Shown here: positions 28,701-36,979 of the stretch, piece by piece
Position numbering within the stretch: position 1 is the first letter of the stretch
How the letters are laid out: each line of letters opens with the position of its first letter
NCBI RefSeq assembly: GCF_007018965.1
Contig: NZ_VJYZ01000033.1
Location: forward strand, 62,001-126,000
DNA length: 64,000 bases
Source: Paracoccus marinus
Lineage (GTDB): Bacteria; Pseudomonadota; Alphaproteobacteria; Rhodobacterales; Rhodobacteraceae
Direction of reading: 5' to 3'
Program-made: the position numbers and the translations under genes
Notes under the pieces: model-generated
Databases searched by the model: none
The model's input: the letters and a program-made list of their open reading frames with translations, nothing else
What the model was told of the DNA's origin: nothing

Positions 28701-29226
28701 CTCGATCATCATCAAGGGCGCGAAGTCGCCCGAGCGGCTGCTGGAGGAAGTGTCGCTGTTCCTGCACCAGGTCGTGTCGGACCTGCCGCCCGAGCAGCAG
28801 AAGATGATCCGCAGCGCCCGCAACCGCGACGCCGTGCTGGAGGGCCGCCGGATCCTCATCGTCGAGGACGACATCCGCAACGTCTATTCGCTGTCGAACG
28901 TACTGGAACCGCGCGGCGCCAAGGTCGAGATCGCGCGGAACGGGCAAGAGGCGATCGCCGCGCTCGACGCCTCGGCAAAGGACCCGGACAAGGCGATCGA
29001 CCTTGTGCTGATGGACGTGATGATGCCGGTCATGGACGGCCTGACCGCCACGCGGGAAATCCGCGGCGATCCGCGGTGGGCGTCGCTGCCGGTCATCGCG
29101 CTGACCGCCAAGGCGATGCCGGACGATCAGGCGCGCTGCATCAGCGCGGGCGCGAACGACTACATGGCCAAGCCCCTCGACGTGGACAAGCTGCTCTCGC
29201 TGGTCCGCGTCTGGATGCCGAGATAG
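25783..29226 (+). CDS. Hybrid sensor histidine kinase: CHASE3-GAF-HisKA-HATPase-REC-REC-REC
   Basis: A 1147-residue membrane kinase. TM helices at about 20-42 and 197-213 flank a CHASE3 domain with the diagnostic ETGQRGFLLTG. Then come a GAF domain (about 225-375), a long Glu/Gln-rich coiled coil (about 380-475), the H-box MSHELRTPLNSLL (His about 484), the N-box LLSNAFKFTEAG and G-boxes DTGIGIS and GGTGLGLSIS. Three receivers follow: REC1 (about 754, Asp in VMDVGLPD), REC2 (about 877, Asp in VLDLSLPD) and REC3 (about 1023, Asp in LMDVMMPVMDG). It phosphorylates itself and probably passes phosphate through the receivers. GGAG lies 7 bases before the ATG. It heads an operon with cheR, cheB and a REC-kinase. 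Confidence 0.95.
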   Translation: MKSGLSSKSSPTRAIADVPAIVGVVVAIAFFVVSGAVVATNIRTMRDHNREIMHSHEVIKGLGDLQSSMLDAETGQRGFLLTGDQSYLEPYVAAMTDIEQSLDTLGVLTAGDEVQRANLEPLRRHVAAKMEELRETIDLYRTGGISAALPLVTTDRGKAEMDAIRGLLDSMRQEMTRQREQRVLELADAYQRAWVSGVMSALLGIALALVIGYLTRRAATARARQDWLQQGQVGLAGVLQGDKSTTQLGDGVLSFLADYAGAQAGALFAGERGYFQRSATLGVAAGGRVADSFTLGDGLLGRVARDGKPVLIENVPDGYLTIGSALGEDRPRHLVIAPLVADEVVNGVIELGFLQAVDPATLDLLQEGAGAIGVALRSANFRTELKDLLEETQRQSEELQVQSEELRVSNEELEEHGRALRESQVRLEQQQVELEQTNVQLEEQAQRLEAQAEGLGRAKAATELKARELEQASRYKTDFLANMSHELRTPLNSLLILSKLLGDNADANLTDEQVRFARTIQASGNDLLTLINDILDLSKIEAGHLQVQADPLPLHVLAADLERMFRPVADDRGIGFRIEIAPDCPASITSDRQRLEQVLKNLLSNAFKFTEAGSVTLAVRPADGERVAFAVTDTGIGISEDQQASIFNAFHQADGAISRKYGGTGLGLSISRELARLLGGAITLDSTPGEGSTFTVTLPVTYDPAGVAPRDARQAPAPAAMPRSVPRMSATTPSQVRAPVRVEDDRDNLTGGRRVLLIIEDDGTFAEIVRDLSREMDFQCLVAGTAEEALRLARQYRPNAIVMDVGLPDHSGLTVLDQLKRDDATRHIPVHVVSAADHSQTALSLGAVGYRVKPVPREELAEVLQTLASKLTHSLRRVLIVEDDPVQRDAVGALLASRDVETVGVGTAAECLERLRHETFDCMVLDLSLPDASGYSLLETLSGDDGQAFPPVIVYTGHDLSPDDEQRLRRYSNSIIIKGAKSPERLLEEVSLFLHQVVSDLPPEQQKMIRSARNRDAVLEGRRILIVEDDIRNVYSLSNVLEPRGAKVEIARNGQEAIAALDASAKDPDKAIDLVLMDVMMPVMDGLTATREIRGDPRWASLPVIALTAKAMPDDQARCISAGANDYMAKPLDVDKLLSLVRVWMPR

Positions 29227-29236
29227 GCGCGCGGGC

Positions 29237-30061
29237 ATGGACGACAGGGTCGAGGACATCGAAATCCAGCTGCTGCTGGAGGCGCTGTTCCAGCGCTATC
29301 ACTACGACTTTCGCAACTACGCCCGCGCCTCGATCAAGCGGCGGCTGCGGCAGGCGCGCGATCAGATGGGGTTCGCCAGCTTCTCGGCCCTGCAGGAAGG
29401 GCTGCTGCACGACCCCGCGCGGCTGCCCCGGCTGCTCGACTACCTGACCGTCCAGGTCAGCGAGATGTTCCGCGACCCGTCCTATTACCGCGCGATCCGC
29501 GAAAAGGTGATCCCGCACCTGCGAACCTACCCCTCGCTCAAGGTGTGGATCGCCGGCTGCAGCGAGGGGGAGGAGCTTTATTCCTTCGTCATCATGTTCC
29601 GCGAGGAAGGGCTGGAAAAGCGGACGCTGTTCTACGCGACCGACATCAACCCCGATGCGCTGGACGCGGCGGCGCGCGGGATCTATCCGCTTGACCGGAT
29701 CAGCGCCTTCACATCCAATCACCGGCACTCGGGGGGCAAGTCGTCCCTGTCGGACTATTACCGCGCGGATTACGGCCGCGCCGTGTTCGACAAGTCGCTG
29801 CGGGATCGTGTGGTCTTTTCCGACCACAGCCTCGTCACGGATGCCGTTTTCGCGGAGATGCACCTGATTTCCTGCCGCAACGTCCTGATCTATTTCGACC
29901 GCAAGTTCCAGGACCGCGCCATCGGCCTGTTCCGGGGATCGCTGGCGCGCAAGGGGTTCCTGGGGCTGGGGTCCAAGGAAAGCCTGCACTTTTCCGAACA
30001 CGCCGACGCCTTTGCGCCGTTCGTGCGGGATGAAAAGATTTATCAAAGGCACGAGCAATGA
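29237..30061 (+). CDS. CheR-type protein-glutamate methyltransferase
   Basis: The 274-residue protein has the CheR N-terminal helical domain (IKRRLRQARDQMG), then the SAM-binding domain with SEMFRDPSYYRAI, VWIAGCSEGEELYSFVIMF (motif I; G-C-S-x-G-E-E), FYATDINPDALDAAARGIY and LISCRNVLIYFDRKF. CheR normally methylates glutamates of chemoreceptors with SAM; no receptor is encoded nearby. It starts 10 bases after the hybrid kinase and overlaps the CheB gene by four bases, so the two enzymes are made together. Confidence 0.93.
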   Translation: MDDRVEDIEIQLLLEALFQRYHYDFRNYARASIKRRLRQARDQMGFASFSALQEGLLHDPARLPRLLDYLTVQVSEMFRDPSYYRAIREKVIPHLRTYPSLKVWIAGCSEGEELYSFVIMFREEGLEKRTLFYATDINPDALDAAARGIYPLDRISAFTSNHRHSGGKSSLSDYYRADYGRAVFDKSLRDRVVFSDHSLVTDAVFAEMHLISCRNVLIYFDRKFQDRAIGLFRGSLARKGFLGLGSKESLHFSEHADAFAPFVRDEKIYQRHEQ

Positions 30062-30672
30062 TCGCGTCCGCGCAAGCGAATGGGGCCAGTCCCACGCCCG
30101 TCACCGAGGCGGTCGTGATCGGCGCGTCGGCGGGCGCGGTGCAGGCGCTCGCGCGCATACTGCCTGCGCTGCCCGCCGATTATCCGCTGCCGGTGCTGGT
30201 CGTGGTCCATGTGCCCGCCGACCGCGACAACATGCTGGTGCCCCATTTCGCCGCGACCTGCCGGATCGCCGTGCGCGAGGCCGAGGACAAGGAAGCGATC
30301 CGCGCGGGCACCGTCTATTTCGCGCCGTCCGACTATCACATGCTGGTGGAACCGGACCGCACGATCTCGCTGTCGCTCGATCCGCTGGTGCATTACTCGC
30401 GCCCCTCGATCGACGTCCTGTTCGACAGCGCGGCCGACGCCTATGGACCGGCGCTTGCCGGGGTCGTGCTGACCGGCGCGAACGACGACGGCGCGGCGGG
30501 GCTGAAGGCCGTGGCCGACGCGGGCGGCGTCGCGCTGGCCGAGGATCCGGCGACCGCCTATTCCCCCGCGATGCCACGCGCGGCCCTTGACGCCTGCCCG
30601 GCGGCAAGGTCCATGTCGCTGGACCAGATCGCCTCATTCCTGGCCGCCTTGGGCGGTGCGAGACCGTCATGA
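30058..30672 (+). CDS. CheB-type methylesterase without receiver domain
   Basis: This 204-residue protein is only the CheB catalytic domain. The catalytic triad is intact: Ser in VIGASAGAVQAL (about 22), His in VVHVPADRDN (about 50) and Asp in LTGANDDGAAGL (about 144). The usual N-terminal receiver is missing, so control by phosphorylation must come from elsewhere, if at all. It is sandwiched by overlaps between cheR and the REC-kinase. Demethylation or deamidation of an unknown partner is the expected activity. Confidence 0.93.
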   Translation: MIASAQANGASPTPVTEAVVIGASAGAVQALARILPALPADYPLPVLVVVHVPADRDNMLVPHFAATCRIAVREAEDKEAIRAGTVYFAPSDYHMLVEPDRTISLSLDPLVHYSRPSIDVLFDSAADAYGPALAGVVLTGANDDGAAGLKAVADAGGVALAEDPATAYSPAMPRAALDACPAARSMSLDQIASFLAALGGARPS

Positions 30673-31850
30673 CCGAACCCGTGAACATCCTGCTGGTCGA
30701 CGACCTCGAGGAAAACCTGCTGTCGCTCGAGGCGCTGTTGCGCCGGGACGGGCTGACGCTGCTCAAGGCGCGGTCGGGCGAGCAGGCGCTGGAACTGCTG
30801 CTGCGCCACGACATGGCGCTGGCGCTGCTGGACGTGCAGATGCCGGGGATGGACGGGTTCGAACTGGCCGAGCTGATGCGCGGGAACGAACGCGCGCGGC
30901 ATATCCCGATCATCTTCCTGACCGCCGGCACCACCGACGAACGCCGCCGCTTCCGGGGTTACGAGGCGGGGGCGGTGGATTTCCTGCAAAAGCCGATCGA
31001 GCCCGACATCCTGCGCAGCAAGGCCAACGTGTTCCTCGATCTCTACCGCCAGCGCCAGCAGCTCGCCGCGCAGCGCGACGCGCTGGAAGCGCAGGCCGAG
31101 ACGCTGAAGCGGTTCGAGGCGCTGACCCGCCAGCAGCTGGCGCAGGAACAGGAAACCGCGCGCCTGCGCGAGCAGTTCATCGCCGTTCTGGGCCACGACC
31201 TTCGCAACCCGGTCGCCGCGGTCGGCGGCGCGGCCCGGATCCTGCGCCGCCAGCCGCAGGACGAACAGTCGCTTGAGGTCATCTCGCTGATGGAGGAAAG
31301 CGTCGGGCGCATGTCGCGCCTGATCGACGACGTGATGGACTTCGCCCGCGCGCGCATGGGCAGCGGCATCGCCCTGAACCGGCGGCCCGCGGCGCTGGAA
31401 CAGGTGCTGCGCCACGTCGTGGCCGAACTCGAGGCCGGCAATCCCGGCCGTCGGATCGACAGCGAGATTGCGCTGCCCGAGCGGATCTGGGTCGATGACG
31501 GGCGGATCGGCCAGCTTGTGTCGAACCTGCTTGCCAACGCGCTGGCCCACGGCGACCCCGAAAAGCCCGTGGAACTGGACGCGGCGTTCGACGGGGGCGA
31601 GTTGACGATCTGCGTGACGAACACCGGCCCCACCATCCCTGACCCGGTGATGGAGCGGCTGTTCCAGCCCTTCGTGCGCGGCGAGGTCGGGACCAACCAG
31701 GCGGGGCTTGGCCTGGGCCTGCACATCGCGTCCGAGATCGCCAAGGCGCATGAGGGCACGCTGTCCGCCACGTCGGCGTCGGAGCGCACCTGCTTTACGC
31801 TGACCATCCCTGCCGAGGTCGAGGCAAAGGCGCTGCTGAACCGCGCCTGA
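30669..31850 (+). CDS. Response-regulator/histidine-kinase fusion (REC-HisKA-HATPase)
   Basis: The 393-residue soluble protein starts with a receiver (about 6-130; ILLVDDLEENLLSL, phospho-Asp in LALLDVQMPGMDGFEL, Lys in FLQKPIEP), then a coiled coil (about 125-165), HisKA with VLGHDLRNPVAAVGG (His about 175) and HATPase with NLLANALAHGD and GLGLGLHIASEIA. This REC-kinase layout is typical of bacteriophytochrome- or CheB/CheR-linked signalling partners. It overlaps cheB by four bases and ends the operon at a GC hairpin. Confidence 0.94.
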   Translation: MTEPVNILLVDDLEENLLSLEALLRRDGLTLLKARSGEQALELLLRHDMALALLDVQMPGMDGFELAELMRGNERARHIPIIFLTAGTTDERRRFRGYEAGAVDFLQKPIEPDILRSKANVFLDLYRQRQQLAAQRDALEAQAETLKRFEALTRQQLAQEQETARLREQFIAVLGHDLRNPVAAVGGAARILRRQPQDEQSLEVISLMEESVGRMSRLIDDVMDFARARMGSGIALNRRPAALEQVLRHVVAELEAGNPGRRIDSEIALPERIWVDDGRIGQLVSNLLANALAHGDPEKPVELDAAFDGGELTICVTNTGPTIPDPVMERLFQPFVRGEVGTNQAGLGLGLHIASEIAKAHEGTLSATSASERTCFTLTIPAEVEAKALLNRA

Positions 31851-31854
31851 CGAC

Positions 31855-31878
31855 GGCGCGGGCCGCCGCGCCCGCGCC
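31855..31878. terminator. Hairpin between convergent REC-kinase and putA genes
   Basis: GGCGCGGGC, a 6-base loop, GCCCGCGCC: a perfect 9-bp stem between the two stop codons. There is no T tract on either side. Confidence 0.5.
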
Positions 31879-31892
31879 ACGGACCTGTCACC

Positions 31893-34800
31893 TCATTCCG
31901 CCAGCAGTGTCGCGTTGCCGCCTGCGGCGGTGGTGTCCACGCACAGGTGGCGTTCGTGCGCGACATGGGCCAGGTCCGGGATCGCGGTCACAAGCTGCAC
32001 GATCTCGCCCTCGCGTTCCGCCAGCGCCCTTGCGCGGGCGCGGCCCTGCGCCTCGTCGCCCCACCACAGCACGGCCGCCATGGCGGGCAGGCGGGTCAGC
32101 GCGCCCGGCGCAAGGTCGCCGTCCACGCCCACGGCGTCGCCGCCCAGCGCGGTGACGGCCGCGACCTGCGCCGCGACCGCCTGCGGCCCGGGGCCGAGGC
32201 ACAGGACCGGCGGGCGGGTGTGGGCGGTCAGGCGATTCATCTCTCCGGTCGGGCCGGGCATCAGGCGCTCGTCGATCTTTCTGGACCGGAAGGCGGCAAG
32301 CTGGCGGGCGATCCGGTTCTCGTCGGCCTGCGCCTGCCACCCGGTCCCGGTCGCCTTCGGGGCTTCTGGCGCGAAGAACCGGCGCACGTATTGCGGCCCG
32401 CCCGCCTTGGGGCCGGTGCCCGACAGCCCCTCGCCGCCGAACGGCTGGCTGCCGACGACCGCGCCGATCTGGTTGCGGTTGACGTAGATGTTGCCGACCC
32501 GGACCGCGTCGCTGACCGCCTGGACGCGGCTGTCGATGCGGGTGTGCAGCCCGAAGGTCAGGCCGTAGCCGCGCGCGTTGATGTCGTCCACCACCCGGTC
32601 CAGCCCGTCCCCCTTGAAGGTCGCAACATGCAGGACCGGGCCGAAGATCTCGCGTTCAAGATCCGCGATGCCGTCCACCCGCAGCATGGTGGGGGGAACG
32701 AAGGTGCCGTGGGCCGGAACGCCAAGCCCGTGGATCACGCGGTTTCCGTTGGCGGCAAGGTAGCCCGCGATGTCGTCCCGCGCGGCTTCGTCGATCACCG
32801 GACCCACGTCGGTCGCAAGGTCGCGCGGATCGCCCACCACCAGCTCGTCCATGGCGCCCCGGATCATCTCGATCACGTGCGGGGCGATGTCTTCCTGCAC
32901 GTAAAGGCAGCGCAGCGCCGAGCAGCGTTGCCCGGCCGAGCGGAAGGCGCCGTTCACCACGTCGCGCACCGCCTGTTCCGGCAGCGCCGTGCTGTCCACG
33001 ACCATCGCGTTCAGCCCGCCGGTTTCCGCGATCAGCGGCGTGCCGGGGCGCAGGTTCGCGGCCATCGTCGCGGCGATGGTGCGCGCCGTGTCGGTCGATC
33101 CGGTGAACACCACGCCCGCGATGCGCGGGTCCGAGGTGATGGCGGTGCCCACCACGCCGCCGCGCCCCGGCAGCAGTTGCAGCGCGCTCGCAGGCACACC
33201 CGCCTCGTGCAGCAGCCGGACGGCCAGCGCGGCGATGGCGGGCGTCGCCTCGGCGGGCTTTGCCAGCACCGCGTTCCCCGCCATCAGCGCCGCCGCGATC
33301 TGGCCGGTGAAGATCGCCAGCGGAAAGTTCCACGGGCTGATCGCGCCGACGATGCCACGCGGGGCGGCCGTGACCTGTTCCCCTTCGGCGGCGTAGTAGC
33401 GCAGGAAATCCACCGCCTCGCGCAGTTCGGCCACGGCGTCGGCCAGCGTCTTGCCCCCTTCGCGGGCGAGGATGCCGAAGATCGGGCCGAAGTTTTGTTC
33501 GTAAAGGTCAGCGGCCCGGCGCAGGACGGCGGCGCGTTCCGGGGCCGGCGCAACCCAGACGCGGGCGTCGTCGATGGCGCGGGCGGCGGTTTCGGCGTCG
33601 GTCATCGTCACCGTGGCGATCCGCTCGCCCGTGGCGGGGTCCACCACGTCCCGCACCTCGCCCGAGGGCGGGGACACCGTCAGCGGCACCACGTCCGGGA
33701 TCGCCGCGTCGCGCGCGGCCATGATCGCCGCAAGCGTTTGCTCGTCGGCAAGGTCGAACCCGGCCGAGTTGCGGCGCGCGGGCGCGAACAGGTCGGCGGG
33801 CGGGCGCAGCGATGCAGGCGGCCGGGCCGTGGCCAGCGCGTCGAAGGGGTCCCTGGCGATATCCTCGGGGGTGACCTCCTCGTCCACGATCTGGTTCACG
33901 AAGCTGCTGTTGGCGCCGTTTTCCAGCAGGCGGCGCACCAGATAGGCCAGCAGGTCGCGATGCGGCCCGACCGGCGCATAGATGCGGCACCGGCCGCCGG
34001 TCTCGTCCATGACGATGCCGTGCAGGCGCTCGCCCATGCCGTGCAGGCGCTGGAACTCGAACGGCGCGTCGCCCGCCATGTGCAGGATCGCGGCGACGGT
34101 ATGGGCGTTGTGGGTCGCGAACTGCGGATAGATGCGGTCGGCCATGCCGATCAGCTTGCGGGCGTTGGCGATGTAGCTCACGTCGGTCGCGGCCTTGGCC
34201 GTGAACAGCGGAAAGCCCGGATGCCCCTCGACCTGGGCGCGCTTCATCTCGGTGTCCCAGTAGGCGCCCTTGACCAGCCGCACCATGATCCGCCGGTCCA
34301 GCCGCGTTGCGGTCTCGTAAAGCCAGTCGATGGTCTGGGCCGCGCGCTTGCCATAGGCCTGGACCACCACGCCGAACCCGTCCCAGCCGGCGAGCGAGGG
34401 GTCCGACAGCACCGCCTCGATTACCTTGAGCGAGATCACCAGCCGGTCCTGTTCCTCGGCGTCGATGTTCATGCCCATGTTCGCGGCCGCGGCCTGCCGC
34501 GCGAGCCGCAGCACCACCGGCACCAGGTCGCGCATGACCCGCGCCTCTTGCGCGACCTCGTAGCGCGGGTGCAGCGCCGACAGCTTGATCGAGATGCCGG
34601 GGTTCCGTTCGACCGATCCCTTGCCGCAGGACCGCGCGATCGCCGCAATCGCGTCGGCATAGGCGCGGGCGTAGCGCGCCGCGTCGGCCGCCGTCATCGC
34701 CGCCTCGCCCAGCATGTCGTAGCTGTAGGTGTAGCCCTGCTTTTCCAGCACCCGGGCGCGGTCCAGCGCGTCGCCGATGGTCTGGCCCAGTACGAACTGG

Positions 34801-35291
34801 CGCCCCATCTCCTTCATCGCCCGGCCGACTGCGGTGCGGATCACCGGCTCGCCCAGCCTTCGGACCAGTCGGCGCAGCGTTCCGGTGTAATCGTCGTCCA
34901 GCACCTTGCCGGTCAGCATCAGCGCCCAGGTCGAGGCGTTGACGAGGCTGGACGACGCCTCGCCCAGGTGACGGCCCCAGTCCGAGGGGGCGATCTTGTC
35001 CTCGATCAGCGCGTCGATGGTGGTGCGGTCGGGCACGCGCAGCATCGCCTCGGCCAGGCACATCAGCGCCACCCCCTCGCGGGTGGACAGGCCGTATTCG
35101 GCCAGGAAATGTTCCATCAGCGACGGGCGCGCCTTGGCCCGGATGCCGCGCACCAGACCGGCGGCCCGCGCGCCGATGGCCGCGCGGGCGTCGGGCGGCA
35201 GCGCCGCCCCGGCGGTCAGGCGTTCCAGCAGCCGCGTCTCGTCCGCGAACTTTGCATCCGTGGAAAACACGCTGGACGGGACAGAGGTCAT
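31893..35291 (-). CDS. putA: Bifunctional proline dehydrogenase / glutamate-semialdehyde dehydrogenase PutA
   Basis: The 1132-residue enzyme has a PRODH barrel (about 130-450; substrate/FAD segments AYGKRAAQTIDWLYETA and MVRLVKGAYWDTEMKRAQ) and a P5C dehydrogenase domain (about 530-1000), with the catalytic Glu in AETGGLNAM (about 755) and Cys in SAGQRCSALRC (about 787). A C-terminal extension closes the substrate channel. It oxidises proline to glutamate. The N-terminal ribbon-helix-helix DNA-binding domain of enteric PutA is absent, so it should not repress its own gene; the divergent Lrp-type gene fills that role. AAGGAG precedes the ATG. Confidence 0.97.
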   Translation of the reverse strand: MTSVPSSVFSTDAKFADETRLLERLTAGAALPPDARAAIGARAAGLVRGIRAKARPSLMEHFLAEYGLSTREGVALMCLAEAMLRVPDRTTIDALIEDKIAPSDWGRHLGEASSSLVNASTWALMLTGKVLDDDYTGTLRRLVRRLGEPVIRTAVGRAMKEMGRQFVLGQTIGDALDRARVLEKQGYTYSYDMLGEAAMTAADAARYARAYADAIAAIARSCGKGSVERNPGISIKLSALHPRYEVAQEARVMRDLVPVVLRLARQAAAANMGMNIDAEEQDRLVISLKVIEAVLSDPSLAGWDGFGVVVQAYGKRAAQTIDWLYETATRLDRRIMVRLVKGAYWDTEMKRAQVEGHPGFPLFTAKAATDVSYIANARKLIGMADRIYPQFATHNAHTVAAILHMAGDAPFEFQRLHGMGERLHGIVMDETGGRCRIYAPVGPHRDLLAYLVRRLLENGANSSFVNQIVDEEVTPEDIARDPFDALATARPPASLRPPADLFAPARRNSAGFDLADEQTLAAIMAARDAAIPDVVPLTVSPPSGEVRDVVDPATGERIATVTMTDAETAARAIDDARVWVAPAPERAAVLRRAADLYEQNFGPIFGILAREGGKTLADAVAELREAVDFLRYYAAEGEQVTAAPRGIVGAISPWNFPLAIFTGQIAAALMAGNAVLAKPAEATPAIAALAVRLLHEAGVPASALQLLPGRGGVVGTAITSDPRIAGVVFTGSTDTARTIAATMAANLRPGTPLIAETGGLNAMVVDSTALPEQAVRDVVNGAFRSAGQRCSALRCLYVQEDIAPHVIEMIRGAMDELVVGDPRDLATDVGPVIDEAARDDIAGYLAANGNRVIHGLGVPAHGTFVPPTMLRVDGIADLEREIFGPVLHVATFKGDGLDRVVDDINARGYGLTFGLHTRIDSRVQAVSDAVRVGNIYVNRNQIGAVVGSQPFGGEGLSGTGPKAGGPQYVRRFFAPEAPKATGTGWQAQADENRIARQLAAFRSRKIDERLMPGPTGEMNRLTAHTRPPVLCLGPGPQAVAAQVAAVTALGGDAVGVDGDLAPGALTRLPAMAAVLWWGDEAQGRARARALAEREGEIVQLVTAIPDLAHVAHERHLCVDTTAAGGNATLLAE

Positions 35292-35344
35292 GCCGATCTC
35301 CTTGACTGATCGAAGCCTTCTACCATAGATCGCGCAGTCCGTTC

Positions 35345-35380
35345 GCCTGAAGACAGGCACGGCGGTGGTCCGATGGACCA
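35345..35380. promoter_or_regulatory. Two inverted repeats between putA and putR
   Basis: GCCTG-AAGA-CAGGC (35345-35358) and TGGTCC-GAT-GGACCA (35366-35380) lie 8 bases apart in the 106-bp divergent region. They are candidate binding sites for the Lrp-type regulator encoded to the right. Confidence 0.4.
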
Positions 35381-35397
35381 ATTTCGGGGACGGAAAC

Positions 35398-35862
35398 ATG
35401 GTCATCAAGCTGGACGCGCAGGACCACAAGATCCTGGCCGAACTGACCCGCAACGCCCGCGTCCCGATTGCCGAGCTGGCGCGGCGGGTCGGCCTGTCCA
35501 AGACGCCCGTGGCCCAGCGGATCAGGCATCTGGAACAGATCGGCCTGATCACCGGCTATCGCGCCGTCCTGTCGCCGCTGAAGCTGGGGCTGACGCACGT
35601 CACCTATGTCGAGGTCAGCATGAGCGACACGCGCGAGGCCGCGTTGCAGCAGTTCAACACCGCCGTCCGCGCGATCCTGGAAATCGAGGAATGCTACATG
35701 ATCGCGGGCGGCTTCGACTATCTGGTCAAGGTCCGCTCACGCGACATCGCCGACTTCCGCCGCATCATGGCCGAGAAGATCTCGACCCTGCCCCACATCA
35801 GCAACACGTCGAGCTACGTCTCGATGGAGGCGGTGGTGGAGCAGAACTTTCATCTGGGCTGA
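35398..35862 (+). CDS. putR: Lrp/AsnC-family transcriptional regulator (PutR)
   Basis: This 154-residue protein has the AsnC helix-turn-helix (LDAQDHKILAELTRNAR, then PIAELARRVGLSKTPVAQRI, about 21-40) and the RAM ligand-binding domain (about 70-150; CYMIAGGFDYLVKVR). In Rhodobacter and Agrobacterium, PutR activates putA with proline; the divergent layout here matches. I chose ATG 35398 because GGGGACGG precedes it; a longer frame upstream would cover the putA promoter. Confidence 0.92.
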   Translation: MVIKLDAQDHKILAELTRNARVPIAELARRVGLSKTPVAQRIRHLEQIGLITGYRAVLSPLKLGLTHVTYVEVSMSDTREAALQQFNTAVRAILEIEECYMIAGGFDYLVKVRSRDIADFRRIMAEKISTLPHISNTSSYVSMEAVVEQNFHLG

Positions 35863-35882
35863 GCTGGCGCGTGGGCGGCCCG

Positions 35883-36335
35883 TCAGCGGCCCGCCACGGC
35901 CCGCCGCACCGCCAGCTCCAGCGCGTCCAGAAACCGCGACCGGTCCGCCTTGGTGAAGCCGCGTCCGCCGCCCTGCCGGAACGGATCGGCGGCGCGCAGG
36001 TCGGCCATCAGGTCGCGCGACGCCAGCACGTTGCCGATGTTGTCCGGGCCAAGCCGGGTGCCGTCGTGCTTGAGCACCTGCGCCCCCGCCCCGACCGCGC
36101 GGGCGGCAAGGGGGATGTCGCCGGTCACGACGATGTCGCCCGCACCCGCGCGTTCGGCGATCCACTTGTCGGCCTCGTCCGGGCCGTCGGGAACGATCAC
36201 CGTCTCGATCAGCGGGTTGGGCGAGGGCCGGATGCCGCCGTTCGACACGACCAGCACCCGCAGGCGGTGGCGGGTCGCCACGCGCTCGATCTCGGCCTTG
36301 ACCGGGCAGGCGTCGGCGTCGACGTAGATTGCCAT
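35883..36335 (-). CDS. YaiI/YqxD (DUF188) family protein
   Basis: The 150-residue protein begins [16 protein letters not shown] and has [19 protein letters not shown] and RDLMADLR, the DUF188 signature that resembles PIN-like nuclease domains with several acidic residues. Function is unknown. The start is set by the family N terminus rather than a longer in-frame start. It is convergent with putR. Confidence 0.92.
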   Translation of the reverse strand: MAIYVDADACPVKAEIERVATRHRLRVLVVSNGGIRPSPNPLIETVIVPDGPDEADKWIAERAGAGDIVVTGDIPLAARAVGAGAQVLKHDGTRLGPDNIGNVLASRDLMADLRAADPFRQGGGRGFTKADRSRFLDALELAVRRAVAGR

Positions 36336-36455
36336 GTGGGACCGCCTTTCGCCGCCGCATGGATCGCGGCCCGCCACCGCCTAGCGCCGGGCCCGGCCGC
36401 GATCAAGGTCGGGCGGCACGAACGCGCGATCCGTAGCGGCCGGCCCGGGGCGCGG

Positions 36456-36851
36456 TCAGGCGGCCGCGGTCGCCTCGATCTCGAACATCAGGCCGGGGAT
36501 CGCCAGCCGCGCCATGCCCAGCAGGGTCATCGGCGGGGCCACCCCGGCTGCGCCGAAGCGCGATCCCAGCAGGTCGAAGTTCTTCAGGGCCTCGTCCACG
36601 TCGGTAGTATAGACCCCCAGCCGCACGACGTCGCCAAGCCCCATCCCGGCACCCGCCAGCACCGCCTGAAGGTTGTCGAGCGCAAGCGCGATCTGCGCCC
36701 GCATGTCGCCGTCATGCTGCGGCGCGCCGGTGCCGTCCACGGCGGTCTGCCCCGCGCAGATCAGCTGCCTCGTCGCGCCCTCGATCACTTCGGCCTGGTT
36801 GTAGCCATACGCCAGCGACCACGGCCACGGATTCACGGGGGTTCTGTTCAT
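36456..36851 (-). CDS. RidA-family enamine/imine deaminase-like protein
   Basis: The 131-residue protein has the RidA/YjgF fold features: GYNQAEVIEGATRQLICAGQ, QIALALDNLQAVLAGAG, VVRLGVYTTDV and LLGMARLAIPGLMFEIEATA. In place of the catalytic Arg/Glu pair of RidA it has LAIPGLMFEIE with Glu retained but no R-V-x-x-x Arg, so it probably belongs to a divergent subgroup with another activity. AAGGA lies 8 bases upstream of the chosen ATG. Confidence 0.85.
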   Translation of the reverse strand: MNRTPVNPWPWSLAYGYNQAEVIEGATRQLICAGQTAVDGTGAPQHDGDMRAQIALALDNLQAVLAGAGMGLGDVVRLGVYTTDVDEALKNFDLLGSRFGAAGVAPPMTLLGMARLAIPGLMFEIEATAAA

Positions 36852-36979
36852 CTCGGGCATCCTTCGTCGGGGTTTGCATGGCCCAAGCATGCACGGCGAT
36901 GCTGACAGAACGCGTCAGGACGGAGCGCGGCCGCCGGGTCGCCGGGTCGGCGGTGCGCTGATCGGTGCGGTGACGCCGG

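Noticed and set aside
31947..35309. A 1120-codon plus-strand open frame opposite putA
   Set aside because: Shadow of PutA, which has intact catalytic residues for both activities.
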